Below are positions 24,611-40,353 of a stretch of DNA of 64,000 nt, in pieces (the stretch's first letter is position 1; every line of letters begins with the position of its first letter). The notes under the pieces were generated by a model. That model did not search any database. It was not told the origin of the DNA and saw only the letters and a program-made list of their open reading frames with translations. Source of the stretch: Diphasiastrum complanatum. Lineage: Eukaryota > Streptophyta > Lycopodiopsida > Lycopodiales > Lycopodiaceae. The stretch lies in contig CM055102.1 in the NCBI GenBank assembly GCA_029204225.1, positions 15,107,364 through 15,171,363 on the forward strand, written 5' to 3'. Both the position numbers and the translations under genes were made by a program.

Positions 24611-27095
24611 TTCACCGAGATTGCCGTGACGCACTCATGGTTGCGAATATCAACATCCATTGTAGCTATCGCCTCTTCGGCTAGACCACTCCATCGGATC
24701 ACCTGGTTGTAGCGTTGTTTCAACTGATTCTTCTTATTCGCAGGTGCCTTGGGTGGATCGATCCTTGAGACTTTCACCATAGCAGACTTTTGTGGTGGTT
24801 GAGCTGGTACTTTCTTGGTTCCGTAACGATCTGGGTCCATGTGATGTAGGACCTGTCCATCAGTCAGCTCAAGCTCCTTACTATAAGTTAGAGTATGTTG
24901 CCAAGGGACTAGATCATCGTCCACTGGGTTCTCAATAGGCTCCGCTGACAACCATCCTACGTTTATCATATTCACCCCAAATGTGATTGGTGTGTCCATG
25001 GTGTAACATTTGGGTGAAGATGTACTAGGTTCTGGATCTGATTCATATTGACATGCCTGGCAGTCAATCCACATTACGACATCCGTCTCTGACTCATAGT
25101 GACCTCCCTTGGCTGGCCTTGGGCGATCAATCGTGAGATCTGTCGTGGATGATCCATCATCAACTTTGGGTGCAATAGGTTTCACCGCCCATGTGGTTGG
25201 ATCAACCTTTACAGCCTGTTCTCTATTCTTGAAAGTGAGTTTTCACGTACCCTAGTTGTGTACTACTTGCGCAGTCCTTAACCATGGTCTTTCCAGTAAG
25301 ACATGGTATGCAGATGGAGATTCAGATATATCCATGACTACAAAAGTAATCACAAACTGCATGTCTGCTATCTTTACAAAGATATCGACAACTACAACTT
25401 TCGGTTTCACACAAGATTGATCTGCCAGCTTGATGGCAAATCTTGCTAGCTTCAACCCTTGTAAATCCCATTTTTCATATAAAGTAGTGGAGATCAAATT
25501 GACACCCGATCCTCCATCTACCACTGCTGCCTCGTCCTCGTATCTCGTGTTTGATGGGCAAAGTGATGTTGTGTTCCTCACTTTCCCATGTTGTTCCGAT
25601 GTGGAGGACGTTACTTGTTTCTTCATAGCCCTTACAATATATGGGCTCAAGTGCTACTGGCTCCTCATCTGCTTTGGCCCATTCAACTAGAAGGCTTTTC
25701 GCTTGTGGTGCAATCCACAATAGTTCTCTGAGTGGTAAACTAACACGGCTTGACAATAAAAGAGTGAGCCTTTCAGTGCATGGTTCCTCGGGCTCCACCA
25801 TTTGAAAAGGTGATTCATGTTGGTGCAACCGATCATTTTGATCAGTGCGTAGTGGTCAGCCCGCTTGCGATTCCCGTTCAACGCCAACTGGAGGTTTCGT
25901 GGGATTAACTCTTTCTTGTTTTTTTCTCCACTTGTGCCTTCTGTACCCAGTGTCTTATTTTCTGGTACTGGCTTCTTTCTTCCCTCACATTCGGATATGG
26001 CACGGAAGTGGAGGGTTGGTCTTTAGTGACCGATGGTGGTGGTGAGGGAGCCACTTCCTTTCTCTTCTGCGCTCACGTAACAGCTAACACATGAGTGTGA
26101 AATTGTCGTTCTTCCGATGGCATCCCTGTTGGAACTGCTGGTTGTTGTATTGCAATGAAGTTAAGAGGTGCACTGGTTCCAGGTTTAAATGGACAATTCC
26201 TGTAGCAGTGCCCATAACCGCATTCTCGGCAGACAGATGTATATTGTCCCTTGTAGGGACATTATGCAATTCTGTGTCCTTCGCCGCATTCGTAGCAGCC
26301 GTAATTTCTTCCGCCTTGACACTGAGTTTGAGCTGCATAGGTCGCAACATATTCATTTATGGCAAGATCCATAAATGATTCATCCGGTCCATACCATTGC
26401 TGCTGCTCAGGTTGAGGTGACATTTGCATCTCTGGTTCCGTTGCTGTCAGGTTTACATGGGCCACTTGTTGATTGGCTGGCCCTGGTGGAGCAGGTAAGG
26501 CCATACGATGTGGTTGATTTGGTGCGCCGTACCTTGGTGCCGCGTTGGGTGCCGCTTGATGGTAAAGATAAGAAGTTTGATAAGGACTTCTCTTCTGTTG
26601 AACGGGCAAAATGTCATATCGTGTGATGTTGCATTGCACAAATGACAGAATCTATGTGTCAGTCTCAGATTTTGCTTTAGGACTAGACATTCGTTTGTTG
26701 TATGGTTTTGCGTGCACACTGAACACCATACATTTTTCCATCTTGGATACTACAGCTGGTTTGGTTCCGGTTGATGTGGCATTACTGCTGCAGCTCCTTG
26801 TAAGGCCTTTAGTTTCTAGTCAAACTGCACCGTAAGTTGCTCCATCTATTGTTTGTGTAGTTTCGTCATTTGCTCCAACAGTAGTTTTGTGGATAGAGTA
26901 GACGCGGTTGATGATGATGATGCTAATAAGGGAGTAGGAGTGTGGGTGGATGAATATTCGTCGTCAGATCCCTCATCCTCTTCCCTGATGGCATCTTCCA
27001 TACCTTCTTGTAGAGTAGCATACTGCTCTCATAATTTCAGTTCTCTTCTGATGCTTTGTGGTAGTCTGGCTAGAAACCACATGATCACCGCATGA
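24611..27095 (-). pseudogene. Gypsy element B: gag 3' part, zinc knuckles, protease and linker
   Basis: Minus strand, same order as element A: gag acidic tail near 26950, Cys-rich words CTQNHTTNECLVLKQNLRLTH and FCHLCNATSHDMTFC (26560-26720), knuckle YGCYECGEGHRIA, protease AAVVDGGSGVNLIS (near 25520), and linker to VIRWSGLAEEAIATMDVDI at 24630. It stops where LTR A begins, so RT, RNase H and integrase of B are missing here. The gag N-terminal half is missing too: at 27095/27096 the gag sequence jumps to leader sequence, an internal deletion of about 830 bases relative to A. Confidence 0.88.
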
Positions 27096-28078
27096 GGCTC
27101 ACAGTAGCTGGATCTAGGTCAGATCTCACTATAGAATTCTCTGCGAGAGTTAACTCTTGCAAGAAGTGAAAATTTCACTGTCTACGAGGGTTCAAAACCA
27201 CATTTTTGGCTTGATTTTCACCAAATCTCAAAACTAAATCTCGCAGGCTTCATCACTGATGTAAATTGACATTTTGAATTGATTTAGAGGGTCTATGAGA
27301 GTTCTTACTGGAAGGATTTGCTGGATCTTTACTTTTTAGTGATTTTTTAGACTTAAACTCAATTTTCTACTCACTGGAATCAAACTAACTCTCGCAAGCT
27401 CTTATGTGTTCTGGTTTCTCTGAGATGGAACTTCAGAATCTTTTGCGAGAGTTCTTGACCACTGGATCTGAAAATTTTGCTGTCTGTGAGGGTTCACTGG
27501 TACTTTTCCATCTGTGTTTTCAATAGAAACTCGCATAGGCACTTAGACATCAAACTAACTCTCGCAAGCTTCTATATGTCCTGGTCTCACTGAGATGGAA
27601 CTTCAGAGGGCTCTACGAGAGTTCTTATGAAGATTTGAATTTTTTTGAATTTTTTTTCAAGGATTTTTTGAATTTTTTTATTATTTTTCTCTGGTTTTTA
27701 CAATTTGCTTGGAACTAACTCTCGCAGGCTTCTATGCAGGTCTGGGATAGTACCCTGGAGCTACTGCCAGTCATACAAGAGTTAATTCACATTGGTTCTG
27801 GAGATATAAAAATCTGATGAGATTTTAGGCTCTTTTTCCCTCCAAAAATGTAAATTGGTGTGTTTTTTGGGTTTTTTGGCCGGTTGATTTGGGTTTCAAG
27901 CCCTTAGAGGCTATTCAGGGCCTCTTCTACCCTCTTACACCTCCTCCACTAGATGTAAATAGTCCAAACACAAAAAAAATATAGAAAACTAACTTTGAAC
28001 ACCCAAAAATCTACCTAAAACTACTCTAAAAAGCAAGAAAATAGCAAAATGCAACTAAACTAGTTAGTGGAAACCTAT
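27096..28078 (-). repeat. 5' leader of element B with TGCGAGAG/CTCTCGCA array
   Basis: Aligned with the leader of A from about 22808 onward. The motif array occupies 27140-27785 (ctctgcgagagttaactct, tctacgagggttc, aactctcgcaagctct, ctacgagagttc and others). Several copies differ from A by single changes, yet the alternating pattern persists. Confidence 0.75.
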
Positions 28079-28095
28079 CCCCGGCAACGACGCCA
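28079..28095 (-). other. Primer-binding site of element B (tRNA-Asp type)
   Basis: Minus strand TGGCGTCGTTGCCGGGG, one mismatch to the plant tRNA-Asp 3' end complement, one base from the LTR. Confidence 0.87.
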
Positions 28096-28096
28096 A

Positions 28097-28915
28097 TGTA
28101 GGGTCGAAGATCTTGTGTTGTATAGCCCTCCTGCCTGTCAACAAGGGTTAGATCACTAGATAGGTACCTAACTATGCGTAGATGCTAATTTTAGTTAGTT
28201 TCCTACTTCCTCCCTAACTCTATTCACCACTAACACTACTCTCCCTTAACTCTACTCCTCTACTCTAACATTCATCATGATTTGGGTGAAGGAAAGGGAT
28301 AGAAAAGGAGAGAAAGAGAGAAAAGAAGAGAGAAAGAGAGAGAGAGATGAGATGGAGGTTAGCTCAAATGCTCAATGTCATTGCTTATGGAAAAACCTTA
28401 ACTAGCATAACCAAAAAGCAAGGGAAATGAAAATAACAAGCAATCACAACAATAGCATAAGCAAGATTACTTAGCAAATGAGGATGCTTGAGCTCTCAAA
28501 ATGGTAGAGTCTCCTCCTCCCTATTAAGCATGAAAATAGTGTACAAATGGTGTCTTTTTATAAAATGGGGAAGGCCCTTGCCACTCAATCCTATTGGCTT
28601 ATATTCATATTGATCCTATCCATTCATCTTGGACCCAACTTGATCCAAGGGTCCACAAAAAGTACATTGGAAATCACAAGATTCATGTGAGTCCAAAATT
28701 GGACCCAACTCTAACAAGTAAACTCTAAGTTTAGAATTGACTTTGGGCCTCAAGTTTTATTTTGATTACAAAGGGCCCAGGTCTATTATTTTATTTACAA
28801 CTTCACTTGCGTGCTCATTGGGCCATGGGCTTATACACGCATGATGCCATGCCCTCGCAACACATTTTATTGGATGATTTTATTTTTTTACACTTTACTG
28901 GGAATACCCCCAACA
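28097..28915 (-). repeat. 5' LTR of gypsy element B
   Basis: The LTR runs from plus-strand tgtagggtcgaaga to aatacccccaaca, 819 bases, TG...CA on the minus strand. It is homologous throughout to LTR A. The minus-strand TATA region is near 28555 and a GA-rich tract lies at 28290-28350. It is followed at 28916 by the linker of a third gypsy copy, so B lies inside C. Confidence 0.88.
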
Positions 28916-30500
28916 ATCGCTCCACTTGATCACCTGATTGTATCTTTGCTTTTGGTAATTTTTCTTTGGTATAGGTGCTTTCAGTGGTGGCATCTTGGAG
29001 ACTTTAGCATGTTGAGATTTTTGAGGTGGTTGAGCTGGTATTCGTTGAACTCCATAACGCGTAGAATCCATGTGGTGTAGGATTTGCTCATCTGTCAGCT
29101 CAGCTTCCTCGTCATAGGACAATGCATGTTGCCAAGGAACTAAATCATCTTCGACAGGTTCCAGAATAGGTTCCGGTGACAGCCATGCTACGTTTATCAT
29201 GTTCATCCCATATGAGATAGGCGTGTCAAGGGTGAATCCTCTCGGTGGTGATTCGCTGGGCGCACAAACTCTTCGGAGAAGAAGATGCTATTGTAGATGG
29301 AGGATCGGGTGTCAACCTTATCTCCACTACTTTCTATGAGCAATGGAATCTACAAGGCCCGAAAGCTGCCAAGTTCGCCATCAAACTGGTTGATCAATCA
29401 TGTGTGTGGCCGAAGGAGATTGTAGAAGACATTCCAGTCAAGATAGCAGGGGTACAATTTTTTGTTACATTTGTGGTGATGGACATTCCTGAAACACCCA
29501 CTACCTAACGAGTTTTGTTGGGACGACCCTGGTTGCGAATTGCACAAGTAGTTCATGATTGGGGGACTGGCAAAATCACATTTGAGAACAAAGAGAGGGC
29601 AGTAAAGGTGGATCCCTCAACATGGGCGATGAAGCCTGTACCACCCAAAGCTGATGACACTTCTTCCACAACGGATTATAGCATTGATCATCCGAAAGCT
29701 TCAATGGGTGTTCATTATGATTCACAAATAGATACCGTGTTGTCGATGGTTGCATTGACAACTATTGACTGTATGGCTGGGCATACATGTCATCCAGATC
29801 TAGATTCAGATTGTGCTGCTCACTCTCCCAAGCCGCTCCCACATTCAAAACATTGTTGGCTTCTTCGAAACCAGCACAAAATAATGGTTCTTTGGAAGGT
29901 ATGTCTGATTCAATGTTCAACCAGTCTGACAAGACACCCTTTGCTTGAGGTGCAAGTCGAAGGAACTCTCCAATAGAGATGTTCATTCTGTTGGATAAGA
30001 TGCTCGTTAGTAGTTCCGTCCTTGGAGCTTCAGGTTCTGCCATATGGAATGGTTCTTCCCGATGGTGTAGTTGCACGTTCACATCTGATCTGTGTGATGA
30101 ACCTTGCGGTGCGTTCGCTTGTTGATCTCTTTCTGGTGCAGTGTCTTGAGGAGCTGTCGGTTGATATGCAGCTTGAGTAGCTTCCTCCGCTTGTGCTTCT
30201 TGTATCCAATGCTTGATATTCTGGTATCGTCTTTGTTCATCCTTCACATTCGAATAAGGTAATCTCGCTCCTCCTGATGTTGAAGGTTGATCAGCTGGCA
30301 CTGATACAGAGTGCGGTGATGATGGAGCTACATCCTTGCGCTTTTGTGCTTCCGTAACAACTAACACTGGAACGTAACAATAGGGAAGTCTCCTTGGTAT
30401 AGTTGAGTGTGGAGTTGTGCTTGGGCCTGTTGATTGAACTGCAATCCAATTCAATGGTGTTGGCTCTCAATGGAAAATTCTTGTAGTTCGTCCTTCACCA
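28916..30500 (-). pseudogene. Gypsy element C fragment with an internal inversion
   Basis: The flanks read on the minus strand: 30454 down to about 29795 holds the region upstream of protease (VLVVTEAQKRKDVAPSSPHS, SNRMNISIGEFLRLAPQAKG, NNVLNVGAAWESEQHN). 29240 down to 28916 holds the linker (MNMINVAWLSPEPILEPVED, DEQILHHMDSTRYGVQ). Between them, about 29255-29790 reads on the plus strand: DAIVDGGSGVNLISTTFYEQ, the protease, then a stop, then RPWLRIAQVVHDWGTGKITF. The protease module has been flipped in place. It diverges more from A and B than they do from each other. The gag end is lost near 30500. Confidence 0.85.
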
Positions 30501-30909
30501 TTGCAGCCACCAAGAAATTCACGCACATATTTGAATGATCACACTATTGCATCATCATGAAGAACCCTTCAAGATGACTGAACCAGAAGCACCGCATCCG
30601 CAAGCATGAATCTATTTGACAATGAAATGAAGTAAGCATTCAACATACACAACCTAGGTTATTGGAACTTTGATAGATTAGTCATGTAGGAAATACAGTC
30701 TAAATGCAGATAGAGGCACATTCTTTTTAAGACAATACTCTGTGATAACATAGTCAAAGAACAATACAATTGCACTATGAACGACCGATTGATCGCGATG
30801 AATTGATAATTCAGCTAACCGAGCAACTGATAAGTTGCTGGATATATACACATGGCTAACTAGTTAAAAGAATGGTTAATATGTAGTTTACAACTAGGTT
30901 AAGACATTA
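30501..30909. other. No gene seen
   Basis: AT-rich sequence with no recognised domain, between the broken end of gypsy C and the dispersed repeat. Confidence 0.4.
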
Positions 30910-31280
30910 TGTGCTATTGGTAGTCGCCATCAGACAATATTTGATTTTGTCCGATAGTGACGTGTGTACTTGTTGATTCGTCAAATTGCAGCCGATTGTT
31001 CAAGGAAGGCCGAATAAGAGAATTTGCCCAGATGGTCTAGGATGACCGACCAATCGGGTATGGCCGAACAATCCATGACCGAACAATCGGGTATGGCTGA
31101 ACAATCCATGATAGCCGAATAAGAGAAGATGGCCAACAAAGAAGAGATGGCCGAACTATTGGGTAACATTGTCACCAATTTCTTTGTATTTTTGCAGAGT
31201 ATGCGATTGTACAAATATTCACAACAACTTAATGAATGGATCTAGATTAGCAGAGAATAGGGATGGAGAGGATAAAAATT
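30910..31280 (-). repeat. Dispersed repeat downstream of copia F (partner of 1875-2215)
   Basis: The reverse complement matches 1875-2215. An internal duplication of about 31 bases (accgaacaatcgggtatggc type) lies at 31040-31110. It adjoins the pre-integrase coding end of copia F on the minus strand, so it may be the element's 3' untranslated/LTR sequence. Confidence 0.65.
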
Positions 31281-32301
31281 CAACAAAAGGCATCAAGCTT
31301 GAACAATCTACCAAATCTTATGCCTCTTGCAATGATCTTGACATCCCTCTTTATGTTACATACATTTGTGGTGAACTCCACAAGAAAACCATTGTCAAAG
31401 CAATTGGCCTACACTAAGCAAAGTGATGCTAGGAGTGTAAAGCACTCTTGATCTTTTCTGAAGATCCCAAGCACAAAGTTATAGATCCTAGTCCTTCTAC
31501 CTTATAAGCACAATTATTTGCTATAAAAATTGACTTAATAGGACCATCATAAGGTGAGAAAGCTGAGAAGTACTCCCTTTTGCTTGTCATGTGGGAGCTA
31601 GCCCCATTATCAGTCCACCAATGGTCTTCTCCCTTCATGCTTCCCCCTTTGCATTTGGATTTGCTTTTTCTCTTGAGGTAAAGTCATCTCCATCATTGAG
31701 GTAAAGATTCTCCAATCTTGCTTTGATATGTGCTCTCCTACTTTCCTCAACCATGAGGACTCCTTGGAGATCTTCAAGGGAGGGCAAGTTGCCCATGATT
31801 GCATAGCTTTGCACCAAGTTAGCAAAATACACACTTAGTCCATTCAAAATCAATTGAACGATCTCACTCTCATTAAAAGGGTCTCCTATGTAAGCAAGTT
31901 TATTGTTCAAGTATTTAACTCTCAACACATATGAATGCCCACTCTCACCTTTTGCTTGGAAACATTGAAGAACTTGGTTCTTCAAGGAGATCAATCTCGA
32001 AGTGTTCTTAGATTCATATATATTTTGAAGAGTTTCCATGCTTCAAGCCAAGGTGCAAGCACCTAACTCCTTAAGAAGCTCATTAGCTACATTCATCTTG
32101 ATACAATGTAGAGCAATCCTGCACCTCTTCTTGTATCAAGTAACTTTCTTGAGGATGAATAGGCTCATCCTATTCACCATTTAGAATGTCCATTAAGTCT
32201 TGTAAAACAGGAGCATAATCAATTCTTATCTTCCAAATAGAGTAGTTTAAAACATTCAATCTTTTATATGGATCCAAGAGATATGCACTTATGGAAGCCA
32301 T
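31281..32301 (-). pseudogene. Truncated Ty1/copia gag-protease-preintegrase (element F)
   Basis: The minus-strand ATG at 32299-32301 starts gag (LNYSIWKIRIDYAPVL...). The capsid follows at 31635-32039: LQNIYESKNTSRLISLKNQV, YLNNKLAYIGDPFNESEIVQ, LILNGLSVYFANLVQSYAIM. The zinc knuckle region is missing or broken. The protease reads HWWTDNGASSHMTSKREYFS (Asn for the usual Ser in DSGAS). Then, with frameshifts, the pre-integrase words GFLVEFTTNVCNIKRDVKI and RGIRFGRLFKLDAFC end at a stop near 31280. Integrase, RT and RNase H are absent: the next bases are the dispersed repeat. Non-autonomous or deleted. Confidence 0.82.
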
Positions 32302-33097
32302 CTCTCTCTAATAAAGAGCTTGATCACAAAAAATAGATGCAAAATAGAAGTGACTCAAATCTAGCTACCCCACTATCTAGGGACTTGAGAAAGCTTAAAA
32401 ATTAACCTCTCAACAAGATCCTACCTAATCTGAAGCTGAATCAAATCTATTTGAAACAAGAGAATTGAAAACTAGCCTAAATTGAGATGGAAACGAGATC
32501 TAGAATTGCCTCTTCCTTGATCTCGGCCTCACAAGGTGCTTGGATCAGCCTAATCTGAATCAAATGGAATCAATTGCACGTAAATGCCACTAAAAAATAT
32601 CCCTATGAAATCATATTCAACCACTAAACAACTACTAATCTAAACTATTCCATCAATTCAAGCGAATTTGAACACAATTTTGGTTACAATTGTATTCTAG
32701 GATGAGAACTCTACAAAATCCTTAGACTAACCCTAAATGACACTTTCTAAGACTTAAATAAGTCTAAGAATTATCTGCTAAAACCCCAAGAATGTTGATC
32801 TAACTTCTTATTGAGTGATTGAAAGTTATCCTTTGTGATAGACTCTACAAGCCGAGTCACATCTAGTAGAAGAAATCATGAAACTTGCTGATTTTGATCA
32901 AATTGATAAGAGATGATTATAGCTCGGTCTTTTGAAAATGATTCCTCTGCTAGTCACTCCCTTTCAATCTCTCTTCACTCAATTCTTAAAAAATTGAAGG
33001 CACTAACCATAGACTAGATAGCAATGTAAGCTACAATTGCATCAAAATCTATGATCTAAATTGCTAGTAGCATGACCCATAGCTCATTTCTTGGTTT

Positions 33098-33110
33098 GGC
33101 TCTAATACCA
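33098..33110 (-). other. Copia F primer-binding site
   Basis: Minus strand TGGTATTAGAGCC, one base off the initiator-Met type copia site, with an LTR-like TGTTAAAATAAG edge immediately beyond at 33111. It lies about 800 bases upstream of the gag ATG, leaving a leader with no gene. Confidence 0.75.
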
Positions 33111-33180
33111 TGTTAAAATAAGTTAAAATAAACTCCAATGGACTTTAAAAATGATGGAAAAAGTACCTAATTGCCCATAG

Positions 33181-33480
33181 CTGTTGGTCGTGGGCACTTG
33201 GCCCTTGCCCCTAGGTCCTTAACCCTCGGCCCTTAGCCTTAGCACTTCGCCCTTAGCTTTTAGACCTTGGTCCTTGTTCTTGGCTCTTAACCCTCGGCCC
33301 TTAGCCTTAGCACTTCGTCCTTAACTTTTAGCCCTTGGCGCTTGTCCCTATGCCCTTAGCTTTAGCACTTGGCCCTTAACCATCAACCCTTGCCTTGTCC
33401 TTCCCCCTTAATCCTTAGCCCTTTGGCCCTTAAACTTAGCCCTTGGTCCTTAGCCCCTTAGCTCCTAGCCCTTGACTTTT
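33181..33480. repeat. CCTTAGCCCTTGG minisatellite
   Basis: Degenerate words of the type cccttagccttggcac fill 300 bases. A 72-base higher-order unit is visible twice (starting ccttaaccctcggcccttag at 33218 and cttaaccctcggccc at 33286), with a third looser copy. It is not a telomere repeat, since the CCCTAAA register is absent. Confidence 0.85.
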
Positions 33481-34830
33481 GTATGTTTTGTGTTTTTTTC
33501 TTGTCGTTATATTTGTATTTATTTGAGATTTTTTACTAGTTTACAACTCAATTTTTAATTTTTTATGTCTTTTTAATATATATATATATTTTAAATTTTT
33601 TACATCTACGTTGTAAAAAATATATGTATTCATTAACTTTTATGTTTTATATTTAAAGAGTCTTTTTTATTAAGATTAAATCCTTTTAAGATCTCATATA
33701 GAATTCGCTTGACTCCTTTTTTACAGAGCACGATTCATTTTTGGCCTCCACAAATTTTGTCTCAAATAAAAAATGTCTAAAAATAGAAAAATGTAGTTTT
33801 ATTCATCAGATATCCACCATCAAAATTCGCAGACAATTTGCTGGAGCTCAAAATGATTGCCACGATTTCTCTGTCATCTCTGCGAATTCTAATCAGACGC
33901 AATTTTGCACTGTCAAATGTTTTTCTCTTTTGGCATTAAAAAATCACTTACAAGAATTCGTGGACCCTCAAAACGTTGCCTCAAAATTTGCGACCATCAT
34001 TACTAAATCGTGGACACCGAGGACGATTTCTGAGTGAAGTTACGAATTCCTGTAGGGTTTTTAAATTTCTTAGAGATTTTAAGTTTGTACTATGATTTTT
34101 TTAAGATTCAGTCTCATTTTTTATAATATTCTTTTTTATTTTTTATTTTTTAAAGTTGTTTCTTTATTTACGATTTTTTAACTCATCTACTTTCTATTTT
34201 TTTTTAATTTTTTAGTTTTTTTACATTCTTTAATAGTTTTTAGAATTTTTTTTTTGCTGTTACTTTTTTTTAATTTTTTCAATTTTTGGTATAATGTTTT
34301 GATTTTTTTGGATTTTTTAAGTTTTTTTTATTTTTTTTAGATTTTTTCATTTTTTTAATGTTTTTTTATCTAAAGTCTCTATATAGAATTATTGTTTTGA
34401 TTTTTTTGGAATTTTTTGATACCATTTTGATTTTAATAAGATTTTTTTTAATTTTTTTCATTCTTATTTCTGGTGTTTTTTGAAAATTTTGACATAAAAT
34501 TATTGTTTTGATTTTTATGGGATTTTGTGACACTATTTTGTTTTTTTTTCATTTTTTGTGCTTATTTTTGGGTTTTTTTTTTTTGGAATTTTTTTTGTTA
34601 CTCTTTTGATTTTTTAAGAATTTTTCATTTTCTTATGTTTATTTTTCATTTTTTGGAATCTTTTACATAAAATTATTGTTTTGAGTTTTTTGGGATGTTT
34701 TGACACTATTTTTTGTTTTATTTACACTATTTTGATATTTATAGGTTTTTTACATTATTTTAGCCACCTATGTTACCTTTCCATAGTTTTTTTTTATTTT
34801 CTTATTTTTTTTACTACTTTTGTATTAACA
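33481..34830. repeat. T-rich low-complexity region with a degenerate tandem unit
   Basis: Extreme T bias from about 34060. A unit of about 110-170 bases beginning 'ataaaattattgttttgat' recurs at about 34382, 34494 and 34664, each followed by 'gacactattttg'. The open frame 33741-34037 has no recognisable domain. Confidence 0.7.

Positions 34831-39092
<4,262 letters not shown>

Positions 39093-39181
<89 letters not shown>
39093..39181. repeat. (GA)n microsatellite
   Basis: GA run of about 89 bases. Confidence 0.97.
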
Positions 39182-39184
<3 letters not shown>

Positions 39185-39461
39185 GAGGGAAAGTGAATAG
39201 GGTTGTGTAATTTTCCTCTTTATAGAACCAGAGGACACTTAGGTGTACTAAGTGCAAATTGCTGCTCACCATTAGATTGACTGTCCATAATGTGCACAGA
39301 TCCTGGCCATTGAAAAAAAAACTTTTTCTATTATGTGGGGTCTTTTATCATAGTAAGGCATTTTTTTTGCCCCCACTATTAAATAAAGTTAGTACGCGAC
39401 ATTTGCATTCCAAGGAGGCTTTGCGAAGCAAATAAAGCGATATATGTATGTAACAGAGCCC

Positions 39462-39596
<135 letters not shown>

Positions 39597-39633
39597 CCAC
39601 CAACCGTACCCACAACTAGCAAAGTCTCTTAGG

Positions 39634-39671
39634 GGGCAATTAGCACCCCTGAGATGGAGTGCTAACTGCCC
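39634..39671. other. Stem-loop, 16-base arms
   Basis: Arm gggcaattagcacccc and arm ggagtgctaactgccc pair at 14 of 16 positions around a 6-base loop (tgagat). Its role is unknown. It lies just past a GA tract and could be the end of a mobile element. Confidence 0.55.
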
Positions 39672-39771
39672 ACCAAAAGAAATTTAGCATTTTTTGATAA
39701 AGTAAACTTGAGTCCAGGGAACAAAATGTGTAGGAATAGGTTGTTTATAACCTCATACAATCTTCCTCTCA

Positions 39772-40353
39772 TTAAGCCATCACTTTGAAAAGCAAGAACA
39801 ATGTTTTCGACCTCATCCATAAAGGTATCCTTTCGATACAACAGTACATGGCAACAATAATTTGAGTGACAATAACTTTATACGAGTTTATAATCAGCCT
39901 ATTGGTAGTTAAGTGTATATATTGGAAAAACAAAAACGGAAGTTCCCTTCGCTTGTCAATTTTTTTCATATGAAACTTACCTGATAGAGAATAAAAGGTA
40001 GTGGTAATATTCAAAAAATTGACCTTCTTATCTGAAACATCTTCATTTTCTATGGTGAGGTACTCCAAGGGATAGATCCATAAGGCATTATCATCGACAC
40101 AAGGTTGCTCCTTGTCTAGAAATACAAGAGCATCTGTGTTTTCTATGAAACAAATATCATCAATATAATGAAAAGTATGCTTGAAGGCGGGTAGGTATTC
40201 CACCTTTCCAAGTGTGGCAAGTCTTTTCAACCCAAACAATGTGAATGATCTCCTAAGGTGTGTGTGATTGCACATAGATCTAGCACCAACAAGATAGAAT
40301 AAATGTATTTTGACAATTCTAAGGCAATAGCACATAAAACATGCATGAATCAT
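39772..40353 (-). pseudogene. Penelope-like reverse transcriptase fragment
   Basis: A 193-codon open frame on the minus strand. It shows FKHTFHYIDDICFIENTDAL (RT motif C, YIDD), WIYPLEYLTIENEDVSDKKV, NFLNITTTFYSLSGKFHMKK, then IDKRRELPFLFFQYIHL and IINSYKVIVTQIIVAMYC. The order YIDD - IYPxxLxIxxT - FLxLxxxxxxGxFxxKxxDKR - FP - SxxxYxVxxxQxIxxxxxC is the palm/thumb signature I know from Penelope-like elements, not from LTR or LINE RTs. No GIY-YIG nuclease follows downstream, which would suit types with the nuclease at the N-terminus, but truncation explains it equally well. The upstream palm motifs (A, B) are missing. Confidence 0.65.

Noticed and set aside
33211-33420. Possible interstitial telomere repeat (ttaaccct words)
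   Set aside because: The plant CCCTAAA register is not repeated; the words belong to the CCTTAGCCCTTGG minisatellite.
33741-34037. 98-codon plus-strand frame
   Set aside because: No domain, T-rich surroundings, no splice or promoter context; length is ordinary for chance.
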